Below are positions 1 through 8,712 of a stretch of 32,462 bases of DNA, one piece after another. The DNA is from Leptolyngbya cf. ectocarpi LEGE 11479. Lineage in GTDB: Bacteria > Cyanobacteriota > Cyanobacteriia > Phormidesmidales > Phormidesmidaceae. Each line of letters begins with the position of its first letter. The stretch's first letter is position 1. The notes beneath the pieces were generated by a model that worked only from the letters and a program-made list of their open reading frames with translations, had not been told where the DNA came from and searched no databases. The translations under genes were made by a program, and so were the position numbers. The DNA is taken from the NCBI RefSeq assembly GCF_015207065.1, contig NZ_JADEXP010000028.1, forward strand, positions 1 to 32,462, given 5' to 3'.

Positions 1-468
1 GAAGTACAGGAGCGCTATCTGGAAATTCGCGAGGGCACTACAGGTACTGTAATCACAACTATTGAGCTGCTATCACCCAAAAATAAACGCTCAGGTGCAG
101 GACGTGATGCCTATTTGCAAAAGCGGCAGCAGGTGCTGGGTAGTCGTACAAATTTTGTGGAAATTGACCTATTGCGAGGTGGCCGCCCTTTGCCGATGAA
201 GGGCAATATGGCTTCAGATTATCGAATTTTGATTAGTCGTAGTTGCGATCGCCCCCAAGCTCAGCTCTATGGGTTTAACCTAGGCCAAGAGATTCCAGCC
301 TTTGGAGTGCCATTACAAGCGGACGAGACAGAGCCGATATTGCAATTACAGCCACTGATATCTCAAATATATGACAGGGCTCGGTTTGAGTTAGCAATCG
401 ATTATGGTCAAGTGCTTTCCCCACAGCTTAATGGTGCAGAACAAACGTGGGTGCTGGAATATCTGTGA
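1..468 (+). CDS. DUF4058 family protein, C-terminal part (5' end outside window)
   Basis: The reading frame is open from base 1 to the TGA at 466-468, giving the last 155 residues of a protein whose N-terminus lies upstream of the window. It contains the motif IELLSPKNKR (about residues 21-30 of the visible part) followed by GRDAYLQKRQ and VEIDLLRGGRPLP, which I recognise as the conserved core of DUF4058, a family found mostly in cyanobacteria and often in many copies per genome. No biochemical function is established. An internal TTG at 115 is not the real start because the conserved core begins upstream of it. A HIP1 octamer lies inside the gene at 245-252. Confidence 0.88.
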   Translation, partial: EVQERYLEIREGTTGTVITTIELLSPKNKRSGAGRDAYLQKRQQVLGSRTNFVEIDLLRGGRPLPMKGNMASDYRILISRSCDRPQAQLYGFNLGQEIPAFGVPLQADETEPILQLQPLISQIYDRARFELAIDYGQVLSPQLNGAEQTWVLEYL

Positions 469-506
469 TACTAAAATTCTTTAGCCTCTTAGAAATTAGA
501 AAAAGT

Positions 507-1259
507 CTAATCCAGCTCCAGATAGGTCAAAAGTAGAGTAATATTTGCTGACGAAGGCTGTTGCTTATACTTACGAAGATACTCAATCAGTTCAGCTTTA
601 TTAAGCTGAGGAAACCAAAACCTCAATAGTTGAGTGACCTTTGTGCCGATGAATAATCCTTGCACCAGAGTCGTTACATTGGCCGAACGCCGGTCTAAAC
701 TAGCTCCACTAAAGTCAATCAGGACTGGAGTGTCAGATTGAACTAAAGCATGGGCGGTAATGCAGCGTAAGTCGCCATGATCCATACCAGCTTGATCCAG
801 CCGGTATGCCTGATAGATAAGCTGTGAAACTACGCTATGAATTGCCTCAGCGGGCTGAGGCTGCAGCAGCCAGTCCACCAGCGTTGGCCCCTTAACATAG
901 TCCATTAGCAAAAAGTTATCGCTATGGGCGATGTACTGCGGACCCACACTGACCGCATTTGCCCGCATCAGCATGTCCGCTTCCCGGTGTAAGCTCGCTT
1001 GAGGCGCAGGCTCCCGACGAATTTTGAGTACTCGATCGCTGCCGCCATGGCGCACTCGCAACACCACACCGCAGTAACCCAGACCGAGCATCTTCAAACC
1101 TGCTAAGGTCTCTGGGCCGTAGTCATACACTGCCTCAATACCCAATGTCTGTAGCTCAACCCAGCGGTGAGTCAGAGTCTCCGCATCACCGCTGGGATAG
1201 GCTAAGAGCTGCCTAGCCAGACTTTGCCAAAACTGCTCTAGGCTGAGAACACTCTCCAT
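507..1259 (-). CDS. Small serine/threonine protein kinase-like protein
   Basis: A 250-residue protein with the landmarks of a minimal protein-kinase fold: a glycine loop GLGYCG at about 59-64, a candidate ATP-binding lysine in VLKIRR (K79), a glutamate in HREAD (E93), a catalytic-loop-like HGDL (161-164) and a metal-binding IDFSG (181-185, in place of the usual DFG). This resembles the predicted Ser/Thr kinase family COG2112, which is shorter than eukaryote-type kinases and lacks sensor domains. The catalytic loop reads HGDLRCITAH, so the usual asparagine after HxD is not obvious and the activity could be atypical. It starts 25 bp downstream of the cbbY-like gene on the same strand and may be co-transcribed with it. 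Substrate unknown. Confidence 0.72.
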   Translation of the reverse strand: MESVLSLEQFWQSLARQLLAYPSGDAETLTHRWVELQTLGIEAVYDYGPETLAGLKMLGLGYCGVVLRVRHGGSDRVLKIRREPAPQASLHREADMLMRANAVSVGPQYIAHSDNFLLMDYVKGPTLVDWLLQPQPAEAIHSVVSQLIYQAYRLDQAGMDHGDLRCITAHALVQSDTPVLIDFSGASLDRRSANVTTLVQGLFIGTKVTQLLRFWFPQLNKAELIEYLRKYKQQPSSANITLLLTYLELD

Positions 1260-1284
1260 GGAGTCAATAATCTAGACCAATAGA

Positions 1285-2052
1285 TTAGGCCAGTAGATAA
1301 CGGGCCAGCTCGATAGTGAAGTAAGTGGCATCGCCTGCGTCCCCTGCTAGCACGTTAAACGGTGCTTCGGGAGTACCGAGATTACTAAGCACCAGCTTCG
1401 CAGCCGTAAAGTCTTGATTCCGGGTGTACTCGTTAACGGTAACCACGGTCTTGAGACCGGTGGGTGTGGCAGAGCGAAGGCCGTTATTAGTGTCCTCAAA
1501 GGCGAGACAGTTATCAGCCGGTAAATCGAGATGCTCTAAGGCGTACTCAAAGATATCGGGGGCTGGCTTTTTCTTAGGAACCATGTCACCAGCGGCGATG
1601 ACGTCAAACCAGTTGAGGCTGTCGGCACCGAGGGTGTTTTCTAGCAGGGCTTGCACATTGGCAGGGGTGGTAGTGGTTGCGATCGCAAGTCTCACCCCCT
1701 CACTCCGCGCCTCATTCAGCAACCGTTCCACCCCCGGACGCAGGGGAATTTTGCCAGCCGCCGCATACTGTTTGTAATACTGGGTTTTAGTAGCATGCAA
1801 ATGCTTAATCATGGCATCGAGATCGCTAAAGCCCGCAGGCAGCTGAAACCCGTTGAGATAATCTTGCACATAGGCCCGAATTCGTTCCTTCCCACCAGAT
1901 ACCTCAAGCAGCTTGCCATAAAGTTCCGGTGTCCAGTCCCAATCTAGACCTGTATCCGCAAAAGCTTGGTTGAAGGCAGGCCGATGGCCATCCCGCTCCG
2001 TTTCGGCCAGGGTGCCATCCACATCAAAAATCAACGACTTTAGCTCTGCCAC
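1285..2052 (-). CDS. cbbY: CbbY-like HAD-superfamily sugar-phosphate phosphatase
   Basis: A 255-residue HAD hydrolase of subfamily IA. The nucleophile motif is FDVDGTLAETE (D10 and D12), a cap domain covers about 18-95, ATTTTP follows as motif II, KKKPAPDIF gives the motif III lysine and AFEDTNNG is the acidic motif IV. The sequence after the nucleophile (ERDGHRPAFN) and the SGGKERI motif are typical of CbbY proteins, which remove inhibitory xulose-type bisphosphates (xylulose-1,5-bisphosphate) that block Rubisco; the substrate here is inferred from the family. The start is GTG at 2052, supported by AGGAG six bases upstream. The next gene on the strand (507-1259) begins 25 bp after its stop. 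Confidence 0.82.
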   Translation of the reverse strand: MAELKSLIFDVDGTLAETERDGHRPAFNQAFADTGLDWDWTPELYGKLLEVSGGKERIRAYVQDYLNGFQLPAGFSDLDAMIKHLHATKTQYYKQYAAAGKIPLRPGVERLLNEARSEGVRLAIATTTTPANVQALLENTLGADSLNWFDVIAAGDMVPKKKPAPDIFEYALEHLDLPADNCLAFEDTNNGLRSATPTGLKTVVTVNEYTRNQDFTAAKLVLSNLGTPEAPFNVLAGDAGDATYFTIELARYLLA

Positions 2053-2191
2053 AAACTTCTCCTGTTAACTGACTAGGGCTAATTTTACCGCCATTGGGAA
2101 TCTGGTCCATAGATAGCAGACGGTCACAAGTTCTCAACTCGTAGGGTTTGCTACAAACAGCCATCGCCTGAACTTGATATGTTGAATTTGG

Positions 2192-2238
2192 ACGGCAGAG
2201 CTCGCTGACTCCTTGAGGACTGTAGCTGGCTCTGCCGT
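2192..2238. repeat. 10-bp perfect inverted repeat upstream of cbbY
   Basis: ACGGCAGAGC (2192-2201) and GCTCTGCCGT (2229-2238) are exact reverse complements separated by 27 nt. There is no adjacent T run, so it does not look like an intrinsic terminator. It sits in the 264-bp gap between the terminator of the hydroxyacid dehydrogenase gene and the GTG start of cbbY, about 140 nt upstream of that start. Confidence 0.6.
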
Positions 2239-2281
2239 TCATATACTCATGTGCCTAGTCAGGCATTTCTCGAAGCGTTTC

Positions 2282-2316
2282 AAAAAAGCTCAGCCCTAGC
2301 GTTGGGCTTTTTTCTT
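2282..2316 (-). terminator. Intrinsic terminator (bidirectional shape) after the 2-hydroxyacid dehydrogenase gene
   Basis: A short GC-rich stem AGCCC (2292-2296) / GGGCT (2304-2308) with a 7-nt loop is flanked by A6 at 2282-2287 (a T6 run on the minus strand, after GAGC) and by T6CT4 on the plus strand from 2308. It lies just past the stop of the minus-strand gene ending at 2317, so it most likely ends the prfC-desulfurase-dehydrogenase transcript. Confidence 0.75.
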
Positions 2317-3246
2317 TTAATAGCCTTGACGAATATCAACCTGATTTAACAAGGACTCTCCAGACTCCATTCGTCGGTAGTTTTCAACAATTTGCGGCGC
2401 GACCGACACTGGATCGGTCAGGCTAGCAATGTGGGGAGTGATGGTAATTTTAGGATGGGTCCAAAAGGGGTGCTCTTGGGGCAAAGGTTCTTGACGAAAT
2501 ACATCCAAACAAGCCCCAGCTAGATAATTGTTATCTAGCAATGAGAGTAAATCTTCTTCCACCAGGTGATGCCCCCGAGCCACATTGATTAAGTAGCCTC
2601 CTTGGGGGAGCTGACTTAAGGTTTCTATGTTGAGAATATTCTCAGTCTCAGCCGTTAACGGTAACAAGCAGACGAGAATTTCACTGGCCGCTAAGAAATT
2701 TGGTTGCTGTTGTTGCCCGGCAAATACTTGCACATCTGCAATGTTTTTTTCTCGTCGAGACCAGCCTAGTACCCTACATCCTAACTGGCTGAGACGCGTC
2801 GCCACAGCATGGCCAATTTGCCCCATACCCATCACGCCTATGGTGACTTGATCAAGATTGCGCGGTGGCAAAGGCCGCCACTGCCGCTGCTGTTGGAACT
2901 GCCCATAGTCTGACAGCTGGCGCACGTGGTTTAATACAGCCGCTAAGACATAGTCTCCCATCTGACGCACCAGCCGTGGGTCAACCATCCGCACAACTGT
3001 AGCCTGGGGAGGAATCGAACGATCTTGTAACAGATTATCCACCCCCGCTCCCATGGACGATATCACCTGCAGGTTGGGATACTGGGAGAAAATTCCCTGG
3101 GGCTGGGCCCACACCAGGGCAAAGGTAACATCAGCTTTGTTGCCATCGTCAGGCCATACTCGCAGATCTATTTCTGGGGCTAGGGCGTTGATAGCCTTTA
3201 GCCAAGGTGCAGGGTCTTTGGTTGGACAAATCAGACTCAGCGTCAT
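2317..3246 (-). CDS. D-isomer-specific 2-hydroxyacid dehydrogenase (glyoxylate/hydroxypyruvate reductase A type)
   Basis: A 309-residue NAD(P)H-dependent oxidoreductase. The Rossmann dinucleotide motif GMGQIG is at 140-145, WSRREK (162-167) carries positive charges where NADPH-specific enzymes bind the 2'-phosphate, and the catalytic Arg-Glu-His set is visible as NVARG (R224), RQEPLP (E253) and PHIAS (H272). Length and the N-terminal layout (VISSMGAGVD at 61-70) fit the GhrA branch, which reduces glyoxylate and hydroxypyruvate; in a phototroph this would touch photorespiratory glycolate metabolism. That substrate is inferred. It is the last gene of a minus-strand run, starting 41 bp after the cysteine desulfurase stop, and ends in a clear terminator. 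Confidence 0.85.
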   Translation of the reverse strand: MTLSLICPTKDPAPWLKAINALAPEIDLRVWPDDGNKADVTFALVWAQPQGIFSQYPNLQVISSMGAGVDNLLQDRSIPPQATVVRMVDPRLVRQMGDYVLAAVLNHVRQLSDYGQFQQQRQWRPLPPRNLDQVTIGVMGMGQIGHAVATRLSQLGCRVLGWSRREKNIADVQVFAGQQQQPNFLAASEILVCLLPLTAETENILNIETLSQLPQGGYLINVARGHHLVEEDLLSLLDNNYLAGACLDVFRQEPLPQEHPFWTHPKITITPHIASLTDPVSVAPQIVENYRRMESGESLLNQVDIRQGY

Positions 3247-3287
3247 GGATGTGGTGTCTACCGCAACAAATCTACATCAAACGGCCA

Positions 3288-4466
3288 TCAAACTGCTGTC
3301 ACCAACTGACTCGCCATGACCCGTTCAACAATCTGTCGTAGCGCTGCCGCAGCCCAATCTACATCCGCTTCTGTCGTCTGATGACCTAAGGTTAGACGAA
3401 TGCCTGTCTTGGCTGCAGCATCGCTAAATCCCATCGCTTTTAGGATCGGACTGGGTGTGAGCGTTCCACTATGACATGCTGACCCTGCACTAATTCCAAT
3501 ACCCGCCAGATTTAGCTGACGCACCAAAGTTTTACCCGTCACTCGTTCACCATCGGCATTGGGCAGATAAAAACTCACATGGTGGGGCAAGCGCTGCTGG
3601 GGGTGCCCTGTGAGCACTAGCTCAGGATGGCTTTGCAACTGTTCGATTAAGCGATCGCGTAGTTTCAGCAGTCTCTGGTGTTCTGAGGAGAGTTCTTGCA
3701 TGGCCAGATCTGCCGCCAGCCCAAAGCCAGCAAGCGTAGACACTGCCTGAGTCCCCGAGCGTAAATTATTCTCCTGTCCGCCGCCATTGATCAGCGGCAT
3801 CAGGTCAATGCCCGGTTTCACATACAGCGCCCCCACCCCTTGGGGGCCATATAGCTTATGGCTAGAGATAGAGAGTAAATCCACCCCAAGGGTCTGCACA
3901 TCAATCGGCAATCGACCGGCTACTTGGACAGCATCAGAATGAAAGAGAGGCTTAGAAAGAGAATCACTGGCCTGAATAACGGCGGCCAGCTCAGTAATCG
4001 GCTGTAAGGTACCTACTTCACTTTGGCCATAAATCACGGATACCAGCACCGTATCTTTGCGCAGTGCCTGAGCTAAGTCTGCTGGCTTAACCTGACCATA
4101 GCTATCCACTGGCAAACGGCTGATGCTCCAGCCGCGCTGCTCTAGCAGGGCCACAGGCTTTTCAATGGCAGAATGCTCCACAGCCGAGATAATCATATGA
4201 CGGGGCTGACGATACTGTTGAGCCACCCCCATGATTGCCAGGTTATTGGCTTCGGTGCCGCTGGCGGTGAATGCAAGCGCGATCGCATCTGCCCCAATCA
4301 GCTCCGCCACCTGCAGCCGCGCCGTTTCCATCACTGTGGCCGCCCGACTCCCCCAGCTATGCAGGCTCGATGGATTTCCCCAGTCGTCTTTCATCACCGC
4401 CGCCATCACCGCAATTACCTCAGGCCGTGGCGGTGTCGTAGCGCTGTAGTCTAAATAGATCTGCAT
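3288..4466 (-). CDS. Cysteine desulfurase, NifS/IscS-like
   Basis: A 392-residue PLP-dependent class V aminotransferase. Visible landmarks: YLDYSATTP at the N-terminus, FTASGTEANN (66-75), SAVEHSA with the PLP-stacking histidine (H98), FHSDAVQ (176-181), the PLP-binding lysine in SSHKLYG (K204), NNLRSGTQ (233-240), and the catalytic cysteine in SAGSACHSG (C331). It would take sulfur from L-cysteine for Fe-S cluster or other sulfur carriers. The usual NNE(I/V)GT motif reads GQSEVGT here, a variant I believe occurs in other cyanobacterial homologues but cannot check. The gene follows prfC by 31 bp and precedes the dehydrogenase by 41 bp, consistent with one transcript. No IscU or SufE gene is nearby. 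Confidence 0.9.
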   Translation of the reverse strand: MQIYLDYSATTPPRPEVIAVMAAVMKDDWGNPSSLHSWGSRAATVMETARLQVAELIGADAIALAFTASGTEANNLAIMGVAQQYRQPRHMIISAVEHSAIEKPVALLEQRGWSISRLPVDSYGQVKPADLAQALRKDTVLVSVIYGQSEVGTLQPITELAAVIQASDSLSKPLFHSDAVQVAGRLPIDVQTLGVDLLSISSHKLYGPQGVGALYVKPGIDLMPLINGGGQENNLRSGTQAVSTLAGFGLAADLAMQELSSEHQRLLKLRDRLIEQLQSHPELVLTGHPQQRLPHHVSFYLPNADGERVTGKTLVRQLNLAGIGISAGSACHSGTLTPSPILKAMGFSDAAAKTGIRLTLGHQTTEADVDWAAAALRQIVERVMASQLVTAV

Positions 4467-4497
4467 AATATGCCCGATTATCCGCCGATGAACTGCG

Positions 4498-6135
4498 CTA
4501 GATTTCGTCTGGCTCCTTACCCGAAACCACCGGAGCCGTTTTACTCAGCGCCAGTTTTGGATGCTCCCCTTCCACCTGCTGACAGTTCCATTCATTACGG
4601 AACAACAACACCGGACGGCCATAGCTGTCCTTTACTGTCACCGTATTAAACAATCGCCCTGCATCTTTGAGTGCCTCCCACCCTCCGGTCACCCAGCGGG
4701 CAACACTGTAGGGCAGCATATCCAACATCGTATCGACGTTGTACTCATTCTTGAGACGAAACTGCACCACTTCAAACTGCAGCTGTCCCACAGCGGCCAA
4801 AATCGGATCTCGCTTTGACTCATCGGCTGAGTACATAATCTGCACTGCGCCTTCTTCCCGTAGCTCGGTTACACCTTTGCGAAACTGCTTAAATTTAGAC
4901 GGGTTGGGATTTTTGAGATAGGCAAATAGTTCGGGAGAGAAAAACGGAATGCCCTCGTACTCCAGCTTTTTGCCTTGATAAATGGTGTCACCAATGGCAA
5001 ACACCCCCGGATTGTTTAAACCGATGACATCGCCTGGGTAGGCCGCTTCCAAAGACTCTCGCCCTTGACCAAACAACTTTTGTGGATGGGATAGTCTCAC
5101 GTTTTTACCTGAGCGGGCATGGTTGACTACCATGTCTTTTTCAAATCGCCCCGAGCATACGCGCACAAAGGCAACGCGATCGCGATGTCGCGGATCCATA
5201 TTGGCCTGCAGCTTAAACACAAACCCAGAAAACTCTTCGCGGGTGGGGGGCACCATACCCACAGTGCTCTCCCGAGGCCCCGGTTTGAGCGCAAAGTCTA
5301 AAAACGATTCTAAAAACAGTTCCACACCAAAGTTGGTCATGGCGCTGCCAAAAAATACAGGGGTCATTTCCCCACTGTGGACCAGTTCCAAATCCAGTTC
5401 CGGACCTAGCTCATCCAGCATTTCCAGCTCTTCTAAAAACTGGGTGTAGATGTCATCGTCACCGATCAGCTCTTCAATTCTGGGATCGCCCCAATCAAGC
5501 ACCGTCTCAGCCGCTGCTTTGCTACCATGGGCCGACCGCTCAAATAAATGCACCTGTCGTTTGCGCCGGTCAAACACCCCCTTAAACCGGTCCCCCATAC
5601 CAATGGGCCAGTTAACGGCATAGGTAAACAGCTCTAGCTCTTTCTCAATCTCATCTAAAAGTGCCAGGGGCTCTTGTCCAGGCCGGTCTAATTTATTGAA
5701 GAAGGTAAAAATTGGCAGTCCTCGCATTTTGCAAACTTCAAACAACTTGCGTGTCTGAGGCTCTAATCCCTTGGCCGCGTCTTCCAGCATGACCGCATTA
5801 TCTGCAGCCGCCAAGGTGCGATAGGTGTCTTCACTAAAGTCCTGGTGACCAGGGGTATCCAGCAGGTTGATGCGATAGTCATCGTAGCTAAACTGCAGCA
5901 CCGTTGACGTAATCGAGATGCCCCGCTGTTGTTCTAGCTCCATCCAGTCAGAGACAGCGTGTCGCTGCGCCCGACGCGCCTTAACCGATCCCGCTTCATG
6001 GATAGCCCCTCCATAGAGCAGAAGCTTCTCGGTTAGCGTTGTTTTACCGGCGTCAGGGTGGGAAATAATGGCAAAATTACGACGTTGCTCAACAGCCTCG
6101 TCGATATCTGCTGGAGACGATAGGGTAGTGGTCAT
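4498..6135 (-). CDS. prfC: Peptide chain release factor 3 (RF3)
   Basis: A 545-residue translational GTPase. G1 is SHPDAGKTT (25-33), the switch I/G2 region is RGISITST (71-78), G3 is DTPGH (93-97) and G4 is NKLD (147-150); the start of the protein ([13 protein letters not shown]) and the EF-G-like domains II and III that follow are those of RF3, which recycles RF1/RF2 from the ribosome after termination. Length is normal for the family (about 525-545). It heads a minus-strand run with the cysteine desulfurase and the hydroxyacid dehydrogenase; no functional link among the three is evident. No strong Shine-Dalgarno sequence is visible before the ATG at 6135. Confidence 0.96.
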   Translation of the reverse strand: MTTTLSSPADIDEAVEQRRNFAIISHPDAGKTTLTEKLLLYGGAIHEAGSVKARRAQRHAVSDWMELEQQRGISITSTVLQFSYDDYRINLLDTPGHQDFSEDTYRTLAAADNAVMLEDAAKGLEPQTRKLFEVCKMRGLPIFTFFNKLDRPGQEPLALLDEIEKELELFTYAVNWPIGMGDRFKGVFDRRKRQVHLFERSAHGSKAAAETVLDWGDPRIEELIGDDDIYTQFLEELEMLDELGPELDLELVHSGEMTPVFFGSAMTNFGVELFLESFLDFALKPGPRESTVGMVPPTREEFSGFVFKLQANMDPRHRDRVAFVRVCSGRFEKDMVVNHARSGKNVRLSHPQKLFGQGRESLEAAYPGDVIGLNNPGVFAIGDTIYQGKKLEYEGIPFFSPELFAYLKNPNPSKFKQFRKGVTELREEGAVQIMYSADESKRDPILAAVGQLQFEVVQFRLKNEYNVDTMLDMLPYSVARWVTGGWEALKDAGRLFNTVTVKDSYGRPVLLFRNEWNCQQVEGEHPKLALSKTAPVVSGKEPDEI

Positions 6136-6250
6136 GGAGGTGTTTCAGCTCTGTGAGCATGGCACAATCCTCAGGCTGAGCACTGAGGTAGCAACCATTG
6201 TACTGTCCGGTGCCTGCTAGAGACTACTAGCTGAAGACTACCAACCGCGA

Positions 6251-6895
6251 CTACCAATCAGCATCATGGTGCTCCACCACCACTCCCTGGGTAGTCACCA
6301 CCGTCAGGGGTAAATCGGCCTCAGCCTCACGGCGGGCAAACTGAACCACTTGCATACCTTGTGAATCGGGCTCTACGACCATCACATAGTGGTCGTCCTG
6401 CCATTGCAAATCCACCACATGATGGTGCATCAACCAGGCTTCGGCCAGGTTACCGGAATTGATGGCACTACCCTCACCATGGCTGTAGCAGTTGGCCCAC
6501 ACATCGTCGGCCACAGACCACAATCCTGACAAATTGACCGGTTCCATACGGGCACTTAAACCATAGGTGGTAAAGCTCAAAACATCGTGCTGCCAAAACC
6601 GATTGGCTGTCTGCTGAAATTCTTTATCCGCTAACAAGCTGCCATAACGTTCATCATCAGCCAGCTGCTTTTGCTGCTGATCCGGGCTAGGGCGCTGCCA
6701 GTCAGCCGCTTCACTACACACTAAAAACTCCGCAACAGCCTCTGCATTCGGGCTGGACACTGTTTGGTGCGTGGGAACGACAGCATCAGCAACTCTAATA
6801 AAATTACTGGCAGCCTTGACACCTCCGATTAGGCTGACTATGGCCAAAACCCACAGCCCCTGTTTACCGAACTGCTTAAATTTAGATGCAACCAT
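6251..6895 (-). CDS. Conserved-looking membrane-anchored protein of unknown function
   Basis: A 214-residue protein I do not recognise. A basic N-terminus (MVASKFKQFGKQ) is followed by one hydrophobic helix (about 13-31, LWVLAIVSLIGGVKAA), so it is probably a signal anchor or uncleaved signal peptide with the rest outside the cytoplasm. The remainder is soluble, tryptophan-rich and His/Asp-rich at two points (MHHHVVDLQWQDDHY at about 165-180 and VVEHHDADW at the C-terminus), which could bind metal, though that is speculation. There is a good ribosome-binding site, GGGAG six bases before the ATG at 6895. It stands alone, transcribed away from a long gene-free region. Confidence 0.6.
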   Translation of the reverse strand: MVASKFKQFGKQGLWVLAIVSLIGGVKAASNFIRVADAVVPTHQTVSSPNAEAVAEFLVCSEAADWQRPSPDQQQKQLADDERYGSLLADKEFQQTANRFWQHDVLSFTTYGLSARMEPVNLSGLWSVADDVWANCYSHGEGSAINSGNLAEAWLMHHHVVDLQWQDDHYVMVVEPDSQGMQVVQFARREAEADLPLTVVTTQGVVVEHHDADW

Positions 6896-7562
6896 AGCTA
6901 GCTCCCACTCCCCTATTTCAGAATCATTCCTGTTTTAAAAAATGGCCCTGTGGGTAGATATCCCCATAGATATCCCCGCTAAGGCCCATACCATAGACCG
7001 CTTGCCAGCTAATAGAACACGCTAGGAGCAGCATGCCTTGATAGCCGAGCCGAGCAGTCAAAATCAGTGGCTGTGTGACTTAAGCCTGATTTTGACTGCC
7101 CCTACAGACTTCCTGCTGCCTATGGGCTGCATCGGGACCACTGCAATAAAAAACGCAGATATTGCTGATCCCCGGTGTGGCTTTATCTGCAAAATATCGG
7201 CTAATAGCGTATTTCACAGATCGGTCTATCCCTTAAATCAGCAATGGCAAAACTCAAACTAAAGAAAACTAGATCTGATCTCAAGACAACAGCTTGTTCA
7301 CAGATGCCTACGATGACAAGAACGGCCACTAGCTTTCAAGATATCTAACAAGTTGAGCTTCATTCTAGCGATCGCTACTTACGTATGCTTTTACCAATTT
7401 TATGAACATATTATGGAGCAGTCCGTAATAGAACGCACAGTCCTGTAGACCAGTTTTTAGAAAATGTAATGACTGGCCAGCAACAACAATATTTTTTGTT
7501 TGAAACCGTCATCACTCCATCGTCTACTACTGCGTCACCTTAGAAAAAGCCAAGGATTCAGA
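6896..7562. other. 667-bp stretch without a convincing gene
   Basis: The region separates the unknown membrane-anchored protein from the methyltransferase. I see a 14-bp perfect inverted repeat at 7054-7099, one HIP1 octamer at 7368-7375, and a 46-codon open stretch ending in TAG at 7541-7543 that has a stop just upstream and no usable start before its internal ATG at 7469. A 74-codon frame at 7038-7262 overlaps the inverted repeat and has no coding character I trust. It may be a decayed gene region. Confidence 0.5.
7054..7099. repeat. 14-bp perfect inverted repeat
   Basis: GCAGTCAAAATCAG (7054-7067) and CTGATTTTGACTGC (7086-7099) are exact reverse complements around an 18-nt loop. No T run follows on either strand, so a terminator is unlikely. 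Position in a gene-free region would fit a small non-autonomous mobile element end, a structured RNA, or a protein binding site; the sequence alone does not decide. Confidence 0.8.
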
Positions 7563-8531
7563 CTAGTTTTCCTGCTGCCGTCGGGCTTGCTGCTGAGAAT
7601 TGAGGCTATTACGCTCCCAGAAATAACCCCCGGCATATCCTTGAATCTCAGGCTGAGTAGTGGCTAGGTCTAGTCGTTTTTCAGCGATACAGGCATAGTC
7701 CTCATCCATTTCAATGCCGACGTATCTACGATTGAGTTTTTTGGCGACCACAGAGGTGGTACCTGATCCTAAAAATGGATCGAATACAAGATCCCCAGGT
7801 TGACTGCTAGCCAGAATGATTTTAGCGATCAGTTTTTCTGGTTTTTGCGTCGGGTGATCGGTATTTTCTGGCATTGACCAGAATGGGATCGAAATATCTG
7901 TCCATAGATTAGAGGGATGGGTAACGCGAAATTTTCCACGATCTGTCGTTTGCCAGTCTTTGGGATCGCCGTTGCGATCGCGATACGGAGCCAACACTCG
8001 ACGCTTTAGCTTTACCGCCTCCACATCAAACCAATACTCATCAGACAGCGTGCCAAACCAAATGTCTTCCGATGAATTTTTCCAATTTTGTTTTGCCCCC
8101 CGCCCCTTTTCCCGCTCCCATGTAATCCGACTACGGACAATAAAATACTTTGAAAAAACGCTATACACCGCTGGAGACGACTGCCAATCACAACATATAT
8201 AGCTCGATGCATGTGGCTTCAGTATCCTGACCACCTGGGACATCCAGCTATCCAACCAGGCTGCGTAAGCATCCGCCGACCGACGATTAAACGTTGAGCG
8301 ATTAAAAACCTTAGAGCGATTATAGGGCGGGTCAACAACCAATAAATCAACAAACTCGTCTGGTAATAAAGGCAGGGCCTCAAACGTATCCTGACAAATA
8401 GTCACGTTTTCCAATATCTGCCGAGATTCATCTGGGGCCAGTTTCACCAGCTGTTGACAATACCCATGGCGCTCATCATCATTCAGCACTAGGGTGCGGT
8501 TATTGGGTGCTCGTTGCCTATCATCGTTCAT
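7563..8531 (-). CDS. Solitary beta-class DNA methyltransferase (N6-adenine or N4-cytosine)
   Basis: A 322-residue amino-methyltransferase. The catalytic motif IV DPPYN is at 67-71 and the SAM-binding motif I FDPFLGSGTT is at 250-259, preceded by HPTQKPEKL (226-234). The catalytic motif coming before the SAM motif defines the beta class. DPPY is more typical of adenine methylation, but some cyanobacterial N4-cytosine enzymes have the same layout, so base and target site cannot be read from the sequence. No restriction endonuclease or specificity gene flanks it, so it is probably an orphan, housekeeping-type methyltransferase of the kind cyanobacteria carry in several copies. The C-terminus ends in a Gln-rich tail (SQQQARRQQEN). 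Confidence 0.9.
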   Translation of the reverse strand: MNDDRQRAPNNRTLVLNDDERHGYCQQLVKLAPDESRQILENVTICQDTFEALPLLPDEFVDLLVVDPPYNRSKVFNRSTFNRRSADAYAAWLDSWMSQVVRILKPHASSYICCDWQSSPAVYSVFSKYFIVRSRITWEREKGRGAKQNWKNSSEDIWFGTLSDEYWFDVEAVKLKRRVLAPYRDRNGDPKDWQTTDRGKFRVTHPSNLWTDISIPFWSMPENTDHPTQKPEKLIAKIILASSQPGDLVFDPFLGSGTTSVVAKKLNRRYVGIEMDEDYACIAEKRLDLATTQPEIQGYAGGYFWERNSLNSQQQARRQQEN

Positions 8532-8712
8532 CCGTTTTCCACTGGCCTATACAGCAGCATAGCAATTGTCTAGAATACCGCTGCCGTATTTAAAACATTA
8601 GCGGCCAACCCTTTGAAGTCAGCCGCTGAGCGTCTTATCTAAATGTCCAGACCAGTATCCAGACAAAAATCTATCGACCCATTGGGTCAACCTAAACTAC
8701 CACCAAAAGAAA

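Noticed and set aside
2024-2242. 72-codon minus-strand frame upstream of cbbY
   Set aside because: It overlaps the cbbY start in another frame, runs through the 10-bp inverted repeat and has no family resemblance; the cbbY GTG with its AGGAG site explains the region better.
7038-7262. 74-codon plus-strand frame in the gene-free region
   Set aside because: It spans both arms of the perfect inverted repeat, starts from a weak codon without a ribosome-binding site and has no recognisable motif.
8664-8688. Terminator after the DUF4114 PEP-CTERM gene (GACCC/GGGTC hairpin)
   Set aside because: The stem is only 5 bp and the T run lies several bases away from it, so the support is too weak for a call.
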